Shown here one piece after another: positions 5,159 through 10,019 of a stretch of 10,019 nucleotides of DNA (positions are counted from its first letter, which is position 1; every line of letters starts with the position of its first letter). The translations under genes were made by a program, and so were the position numbers. Source of the stretch: JALYTZ01 sp036559125 (GTDB lineage Bacteria > Vulcanimicrobiota > Vulcanimicrobiia > Vulcanimicrobiales > Vulcanimicrobiaceae); NCBI GenBank assembly GCA_036559125.1, contig DATBTT010000070.1, positions 1-10,019 of the forward strand. Direction: 5' to 3'. The notes under the pieces are model-generated. The model made no database searches. It was not told the DNA's origin and saw nothing but the letters and a program-made list of their open reading frames with translations.

Positions 5159-8100
5159 ATGTTCGGAATGTTTCGCCGGCATACGTTCGTCGCCGTTCTG
5201 CTACTCGCGATGCTGTCCCAGGAAACATGGGCACTGGCCGGCACCACTGGTTCGCTTAGCGGCACGTTCGTTGAAGCCGGAACCACTACACCCATCGCTG
5301 ATGCAACGATCAGCGTAACCAGCCCGTCACAGTCGCTCGCAACGAAAACCGATTCGACGGGGCATTTCTCGTTCGTCTCTTTAGCACCCGACACGTATAC
5401 GGTAACGGGAGAAAAACAAGGATACGAACCCGCTTCCCAAGCGGGCGTCAGCGTCTTCGCGGACCAAACGCAGACGCTTTCCTTAACCGGTCAGAAAACG
5501 CTCAAAGAAATCGCGCACGTGGTTTCAAAGTCCTCCGCCAACCTTGTCAAGCCCGGCACCACGGCTGACGTTTATTCGGTATCCGCAACACAGCAACGTG
5601 CGGCTGCCGCGCTTGGCGGCGGAGGTGGACTCAACAACGCCTACTCGGCAATCGCATCGGTCCCGGGGACGTTCGTTCCCCAGGGGCAAAGCGGATGGGG
5701 GCAGACCATTTACATCCGCGGTGGGGATTACACGCAAGTTGGATACGAATTCGACGGCGTACCCGTGCAACGAGCATTCGATCAATATCCGACGACGAAT
5801 CTTTCTTCGCTCGGACAGCAAGAATTGCAAGTATACACTGGAGCGGCCCCCGCGAACGCCGAGAGTTCCGGTTTATCGGGGTTCGTCAACCAAGTCATTC
5901 GGACCGGAACGTCTCCGGGGTTCGGCGAGGTCGACGCCGGAATCGGCGCGCCGGATTATTACCACAAACTCAGCTTCGAGACCGGCGGTGCATCGCCCAA
6001 CCGCAATTTTTCCTACTATGTCGGCATTGCCGGATATAACCAGCACTTCCGCTATGCCGGACAAGACGAGGGTGCGAGTCTAGCTCCAATTTACGGTGCG
6101 CCCTACAACATCATCGCCGCGAACTGCGGATCGCTTCAAGCCTCGGCCGGTTGCTATAGCAACAACGCCGGCTTGTTCGGAGCTTTTCCGCTCGGACCAA
6201 ACGGATACGCTATCGGGCCGTTTACGTTCGGTTTCGCGAGCCAAGCGATCGACCGAGAAAACGTCGTCAATCTGCACTTCGGCATTCCGCACAAACACGA
6301 CAGCGGCAAGGACGACGTGCAACTACTCTACGACGTTTCGCTAGTCAACAATCCAAGTAACACGGCATTCGTTGACTGGGCTCAATCGCAAACAGATATC
6401 GCTAACGGAACGGCCAGTCGCAACGGTACGCTCTATCAGCCGTGTGGCACGACGGTTCAAGACTGCACCCTGATCGGTCCCAACAAACCGTCGTACATCG
6501 ATTCGCAGGTTTACACCGGCTCTACCGGGACCGCTTTAACCAGCGCGAACGCGTCCGCGGTTTCCAACTACTTCTTCCCCGGCTCGCCGGGTCAACGCGC
6601 CGCTTCGGCGACGATCGACCCGCTCGCGCGGGACGGGGAGCACTACGACCAAGCAATCGTAAAACTGCAGTACCAAAAGAATATCGGAGCTTCAGCGTAT
6701 TTCCGCGCGTATGGATACACGTCGTACTCCGATCGCCTCGATTACGGACCGGTGAGCTTGGTCTCCAGTTTGGTCGGGCCGGATTCCACCGATTACGAAC
6801 TCATCACGCACACCCGCGGCTTCTCCGGAACGTTCGCCGACCAGATATCGCCCACGCATCTCATCAATCTCGCCGGCAGCTATACGGTGGCGAGCACGGT
6901 TCGCGACAACAACTTCTTTTACGCGGGCGCGCCACCGTTTGGTAACGGTCTGGCAGCCGTTCTCGTCGACTCTACCCATCCGACAAACGGTATCTGTTAC
7001 AACGCAAGCGCCGGTGCTCCGGCAGCCGTGGCCTGCAGCGGCACGCCGTCGGGATACTATCTCCAAGGCGTTAACGGCGGTCCGCTGCAACCTGGAGCCG
7101 GAGACCCCACCATAGCAGCCGCTTCCGGCATGACCTGCGGTGCGGGTCCCTGCGAATACTTCGTAGCGGAAAGCGGAAACGTCGGCTCGTTCAACACCGT
7201 GACGCCAAAATTCACGCAAGCCTCGTTTCAAGATACGTGGCGTCCCGACAGCCGGTTACTCGTCAATCTCGGTTTGCGCTACAACGACTTCCGCTACGAT
7301 TTAGCCGACACTACCGGCGGCCTCGCCCGCGCTCTTTGGGTAAACTCGTTTAACGCGTGGAATTGCTTCAGTCAGACGCTCGGCGTGTTCGCCGCGCCGA
7401 CCGATCCGATTACGGGCCTCCCAACGGCGTGCCCAGCCGGATCCGCCCAAGTAGCATTTTCAGCAAAGAGCCAGCCGATCAACGATTATCACGAATGGCA
7501 GCCTCGCCTCGGAGCGACCTTCACGGTCAATCCCGAAAACGTGTTGCGATTCTCATACGGACGATACGTCCAGCCTGCAGATTCGGCATACCAGCAATAC
7601 AATCGCTCTGAGGAGAACATCGTCTCGGCGGATCCGGGCAACTCGAACGCGTCCGGCTTCTACGCCTTCGGTTTTCACCAGCCCAGTCATCAAGTGTTTC
7701 CGGAGATTTCTTACAATACGGACTTCTCGTGGGAACATGCGATCAAGGGAACGAGCCTCTCATGGAAGATGACGCCGTACTTGCGCAAGACGCAAGCCGA
7801 ATTGGCGACCGTCTTGCTCGACGCGAAAACCAATTTCGTTTCCGGCGTGAACGTCGGCAACGAAACCGCGTACGGCCTCGAGTTCCAATTCAACGCGGGC
7901 GACTTTGCCAGAAACGGACTCGCAGCGCAACTCAGCTATACATACACCCACGCAACGACGCGCTACGATTCTCTCAACGGCGGAGCAACCGTCGTGTCGG
8001 GCATCAATAATTCGATCCTGCAATACAATGCCTACACGAGCGCGTGTTCCGGTAAGCAAAATACCGGCGGCTGCGGACAAACTACCAACGGCCAACCTGC

Positions 8101-8890
8101 CGCCCCGTGTTACGCGGCGGGTGTGGCCGACCCCGCATGTTCGGTCGCAGGCACGATAGCGAATCCCTATTGGAACGCACCCGCGCAATCGCTCTTGGAT
8201 CCCAAAGCGTCGTACGCGCCCTTCGATCAGTTCCCCACGGCGTCTGTCGGAACCGGCGTTGCGGGAAGCTACATCGTCCCGCACGTGATCGCACTGGTCC
8301 TGAACTACAAGCGCGATCGCTGGGCGATTACGCCCAGCTTCCAATACACGGGCGGCGGAAAGTACGGCAGCCCAATACAGACCCCGGGCATCGATCCGCT
8401 GAACTGCGGCGCATTACCCGGCACTGCCGCAAACGATCCGCGATATCCGTACGGTCCGCCGGCCGGATTCGCGAACGCCCCCGCGTACGACGCGCAAACG
8501 TGTGCGACGCCGAACGGTTCGCTGACGATTCCTAATCCATTCACCAAACAATTCGACGGGTTGGGAGCCTTTACTCAGCCCAATCAGATCGTAGGAAATC
8601 TTCAAATCACCTATGACCTCTCGAAGAACGTCACCTTCGCGGTTACCGGCGTCAATCTCCTCAGCCGGTGCTTCGGCGGCACGGCAGCGCCATGGCGCAT
8701 CGGCGGCGCGGCGTGCTTCTACAACGAACCGGCGCTTCCGTACGCGGGCAACTTCTACAACCCGGGTAATGCGATCCAGCCGGCGGCGGCGTATCCCTAC
8801 GGACCCGTCTTTGGAAACGTGTTCCAAGGAATCACCGGCGGGCAATCAAACCCGGTTCAGATCTTCTTCACCGCATCGATAAAGATCTAA
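5159..8890 (+). CDS. TonB-dependent outer-membrane receptor with N-terminal regulatory-like domain
   Basis: An outer-membrane beta-barrel receptor of 1,243 residues, presumably importing a large or scarce substrate with energy from TonB-ExbBD. A signal peptide covers residues 1 to about 27: Arg-Arg at 6-7, a hydrophobic core and a likely cut after WALA. Residues about 30-110 form a carboxypeptidase-regulatory-like beta-sandwich (GSLSGTFVEAGTTTPIADAT at 31-50, DSTGHFSFVSLAPDTYTV at 65-82). The plug follows at about 130-250, with TIYIRGGDYTQVGYEFDGVP (183-202) and LQVYTGAAPAN (223-233). The rest is barrel with long loops, ending in the aromatic-rich strand QIFFTASIKI. It is longer than typical siderophore receptors and closer to Oar-like or Acidobacteriota-type proteins. 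Eighteen cysteines, all in the barrel part, fall into nine close pairs. I find no clear TonB box; KEIAHVV (116-122) is the best candidate. The substrate is unknown: no siderophore, sugar or vitamin genes are adjacent. Iron chelate, glycan or peptide import are all possible. Confidence 0.95.
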   Translation: MFGMFRRHTFVAVLLLAMLSQETWALAGTTGSLSGTFVEAGTTTPIADATISVTSPSQSLATKTDSTGHFSFVSLAPDTYTVTGEKQGYEPASQAGVSVFADQTQTLSLTGQKTLKEIAHVVSKSSANLVKPGTTADVYSVSATQQRAAAALGGGGGLNNAYSAIASVPGTFVPQGQSGWGQTIYIRGGDYTQVGYEFDGVPVQRAFDQYPTTNLSSLGQQELQVYTGAAPANAESSGLSGFVNQVIRTGTSPGFGEVDAGIGAPDYYHKLSFETGGASPNRNFSYYVGIAGYNQHFRYAGQDEGASLAPIYGAPYNIIAANCGSLQASAGCYSNNAGLFGAFPLGPNGYAIGPFTFGFASQAIDRENVVNLHFGIPHKHDSGKDDVQLLYDVSLVNNPSNTAFVDWAQSQTDIANGTASRNGTLYQPCGTTVQDCTLIGPNKPSYIDSQVYTGSTGTALTSANASAVSNYFFPGSPGQRAASATIDPLARDGEHYDQAIVKLQYQKNIGASAYFRAYGYTSYSDRLDYGPVSLVSSLVGPDSTDYELITHTRGFSGTFADQISPTHLINLAGSYTVASTVRDNNFFYAGAPPFGNGLAAVLVDSTHPTNGICYNASAGAPAAVACSGTPSGYYLQGVNGGPLQPGAGDPTIAAASGMTCGAGPCEYFVAESGNVGSFNTVTPKFTQASFQDTWRPDSRLLVNLGLRYNDFRYDLADTTGGLARALWVNSFNAWNCFSQTLGVFAAPTDPITGLPTACPAGSAQVAFSAKSQPINDYHEWQPRLGATFTVNPENVLRFSYGRYVQPADSAYQQYNRSEENIVSADPGNSNASGFYAFGFHQPSHQVFPEISYNTDFSWEHAIKGTSLSWKMTPYLRKTQAELATVLLDAKTNFVSGVNVGNETAYGLEFQFNAGDFARNGLAAQLSYTYTHATTRYDSLNGGATVVSGINNSILQYNAYTSACSGKQNTGGCGQTTNGQPAAPCYAAGVADPACSVAGTIANPYWNAPAQSLLDPKASYAPFDQFPTASVGTGVAGSYIVPHVIALVLNYKRDRWAITPSFQYTGGGKYGSPIQTPGIDPLNCGALPGTAANDPRYPYGPPAGFANAPAYDAQTCATPNGSLTIPNPFTKQFDGLGAFTQPNQIVGNLQITYDLSKNVTFAVTGVNLLSRCFGGTAAPWRIGGAACFYNEPALPYAGNFYNPGNAIQPAAAYPYGPVFGNVFQGITGGQSNPVQIFFTASIKI

Positions 8891-8908
8891 GCCGTAGCGG
8901 GGGTTCGC

Positions 8909-8947
8909 AAGGGCAGCGCGGCACGCAACACGGGCCGCGCTGCCTTT
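8909..8947 (+). terminator. Intrinsic terminator after the receptor gene
   Basis: GGCAGCGCGGC (8912-8922) and GCCGCGCTGCC (8934-8944) form a perfect 11-bp GC-rich stem with an 11-base loop. It is extended by one G-U and two A-U pairs into the trailing TTT, then CGTCT. It sits 18 bases after the receptor stop and between two convergent genes. The T-run is short. On the opposite strand it could also stop transcription of the HutD-like gene, but less well because that side lacks Ts. Confidence 0.8.
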
Positions 8948-8972
8948 CGTCTGCAAACAGTCTTGTCGTCCC

Positions 8973-9488
8973 CTACGCCGTCAGCGACCGAATGACCACA
9001 TAGATGCCGGAAGGCAGGTTACGCGAAGTGGACACCCCGTGCAGGCGCAGCGTATCGCCCGCGTTGCGACCCTCGAGCACATACAGGAACGTCTGGCTGC
9101 GTTCACGTGCTGCGGGCGGGATCGGCGCGCCGGGAACGACCTGCACGGTATGCACGTACGAACCGCGTAACGTCATGACGTTGATTGCTTGCACCGGTCC
9201 GTCCGTCACGCAATATTTCACGCGGCGCTCGCCCGCGAACGATCTTGGCGTCAAGACGCAAAGTTTTTCGGAGCCACCACCGTCGAAGGCGATCGTGAGT
9301 CCGCCGCCCGCGAGCTTGACGATCGTGCGGTCGTATCCGGAAAAATCGGAAAATACTCCCTCGCCGGAGATCATCGCCAGCGACAGGCGCCAGTGCGGCG
9401 CGACGTCACCTGAATCAACGATTTCGAAGGTCGTTCCCCGGCCGTTCTTCCACGGCGCCGAACGGTACGAATCGCGCGTAATTATCAC
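8973..9488 (-). CDS. HutD/Ves-family bicupin protein
   Basis: A cytoplasmic cupin-fold protein of the HutD/Ves family. HutD is encoded in some histidine-utilisation loci, where it is thought to act as a governor of the pathway, and Ves is a stress-related protein in Escherichia coli; the biochemical role is not settled. The 171 residues are slightly below the usual 180-190. Family marks: SAPWKNGRGTTFEI (10-23) matches the conserved PWKNGGG-T-E signature with Arg in place of one Gly; HWRLSLAMI (32-40); VFSDFSGYDRTIVKLAGGG (45-63); GPVQAINVMTLRG (97-109). The start is taken as GTG at 9488 because the family begins just before this signature. The frame stays open to 9737, but that would overlap the TelA gene and adds no family-like sequence. 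No good ribosome-binding site is visible. An ATAAAA patch at 9497-9502 reads TTTTAT on this strand, eight bases before the GTG, and could be a -10. No hut catabolic genes are nearby, so a histidine link is not supported. Confidence 0.9.
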   Translation of the reverse strand: MIITRDSYRSAPWKNGRGTTFEIVDSGDVAPHWRLSLAMISGEGVFSDFSGYDRTIVKLAGGGLTIAFDGGGSEKLCVLTPRSFAGERRVKYCVTDGPVQAINVMTLRGSYVHTVQVVPGAPIPPAARERSQTFLYVLEGRNAGDTLRLHGVSTSRNLPSGIYVVIRSLTA

Positions 9489-9515
9489 GTAAACGCATAA
9501 AACCCGCCGGCCATT

Positions 9516-9520
9516 GGAGG
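9516..9520 (+). promoter_or_regulatory. GGAGG, probable ribosome-binding site of the TelA-like gene
   Basis: A core Shine-Dalgarno GGAGG lies in the 52-base gap between the divergent HutD-like and TelA-like genes. It is 20 bases from the first in-frame ATG (9541), too far for usual initiation, but five bases from an in-frame CTG at 9526. It could be coincidental, or mark a non-ATG start. Confidence 0.4.
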
Positions 9521-9540
9521 TTCCGCTGAATCTCTGTCGG

Positions 9541-10019
9541 ATGTTCGACGTAATGAATGAGAATGTTCCGGCGCTCACGCTTACCGCACCCGAACCGGTT
9601 CCGGTAGTCGAGCCAAGCCAGATCGTAGGCGGCGGCCTCGTCAAGATCGCGCCCGCGGACGAGGCCCGACTCGACGAGCAGGTCAGGGCGTTCGTCGCAG
9701 ACGTTACGTCGGCTCCCGTAGACAGCGACGATTTCAAAACGCGGGTAGATGCGATCCTTCACATGGGAGATCGTGAGGTCGAAGCCTCGGCCGCCGTTTC
9801 CAGCCGCCTGCTGCAGCGTCCCGTCAACGCCATGAAGCGCAGCGCCGGCGGCCAAGATTCGAAAATATCGAAAGGGCTCATCGACCTCCGCAACACCTGC
9901 GAGAAGCTCGATCCCAAAGCGCAGCAGTTATTGTCGCCGCGGCGCATTCTCGGCGTGCTACCGTTCGGAAATCGCGTGCGGACCTATTTTCAAGGGTATC
10001 AATCCTCGCAGGATCATAT
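9541..10019 (+). CDS. TelA-family toxic anion resistance protein, N-terminal part
   Basis: The first 159 residues of a TelA/KlaA-family protein; the gene is cut by the right edge and full members are usually about 350-400 residues. The family was named for tellurite resistance in plasmid systems, but chromosomal copies are common and have been linked to resistance to toxic anions and cell-envelope-acting agents. The molecular mechanism is not established. Family marks are a variable acidic/proline-rich start, then ILHMGDREVEASAAVSSRLL (72-91), RPVNAMKR (93-100), SKISKGLIDLR (107-117) and SPRRILGVLPFGNRVRTYF (132-150), the characteristic core. The product is soluble, with no signal peptide or membrane segment so far, and mostly helical. 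The start is uncertain: ATG 9541 is used here, while TTG 9514, CTG 9526 and ATG 9553 are in frame, with an in-frame stop at 9490-9492 setting the limit. The gene is divergent from the HutD-like gene, so the two may share a control region. Confidence 0.92.
   Translation, partial: MFDVMNENVPALTLTAPEPVPVVEPSQIVGGGLVKIAPADEARLDEQVRAFVADVTSAPVDSDDFKTRVDAILHMGDREVEASAAVSSRLLQRPVNAMKRSAGGQDSKISKGLIDLRNTCEKLDPKAQQLLSPRRILGVLPFGNRVRTYFQGYQSSQDH

Noticed and set aside
9489..9737. Longer 254-residue version of the HutD-like protein
   Set aside because: The additional N-terminal residues are the antisense of the TelA gene and are Ser/Thr-rich low-quality sequence. The family begins just before PWKNG, which fits GTG 9488.
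9415..9855. 146-codon open frame on the - strand opposite the TelA-like gene
   Set aside because: Shadow of the TelA reading frame; the TelA core motifs on the + strand are unmistakable.
1..10019. CRISPR arrays, tRNA genes, insertion sequences, phage or toxin-antitoxin genes
   Set aside because: No regularly spaced repeats, cloverleaf sequences, transposase motifs or small paired genes are seen. Intergenic space is under 100 bases everywhere.

Overview
The window is almost completely coding: six complete protein genes plus a seventh cut by the right edge. I see no rRNA, tRNA, CRISPR array, insertion sequence or phage gene. GC is moderately high. GTG and possibly TTG starts are used, and ribosome-binding sites vary from strong to absent. 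A large TonB-dependent outer-membrane receptor shows the organism has an outer membrane. The receptor type (N-terminal carboxypeptidase-regulatory-like domain, about 1,240 residues), together with MEDS and RsbU/RsbW-type signalling proteins, would fit a poorly cultured lineage such as Eremiobacterota/Vulcanimicrobiota (WPS-2) or Acidobacteriota. That placement is inference from style, not from a marker gene.

Layout, left to right. Positions 87-1418 (+) encode an APC-superfamily amino-acid permease. Positions 1465-2247 (+) encode a DoxX-like membrane protein built from two similar halves. Positions 2298-3113 (+) encode a MEDS-domain sensory protein. Facing it, and overlapping its 3' end by 62 bases, is 3052-5064 (-), a 670-residue PAS-PAS-PP2C phosphatase-HATPase protein, i.e. 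an RsbU-type phosphatase fused to an RsbW-type kinase. Divergent from that gene is 5159-8890 (+), the TonB-dependent receptor, followed by a strong hairpin terminator. Positions 8973-9488 (-) encode a HutD/Ves-family bicupin. Divergent from it across about 50 bases is a TelA-family (toxic anion resistance) gene, which runs off the right edge at 10019.

How the genes may work together. The clearest functional unit is the tail-to-tail pair in the middle. MEDS domains are usually found attached to, or next to, partner-switching kinases. Here the MEDS protein has no output domain of its own, while the opposite-strand gene has both phosphatase and kinase modules but no anti-anti-sigma (STAS) partner or sigma factor in view. 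The permease and DoxX-like genes may be co-transcribed, but a consensus-like -10 element lies in front of the second and a strong extended -10 element in front of the third. The third gene therefore probably has its own promoter and may be read from a leaderless mRNA. The receptor, HutD-like and TelA-like genes look like ordinary housekeeping or stress functions with no obvious link to the signalling pair.

Nothing here is convincingly a wholly new system. The points most worth a second look are the overlapping sensor/partner-switch pair, the apparent leaderless promoter, the 18 strictly paired cysteines in the receptor, and the unresolved start of the TelA-like gene.
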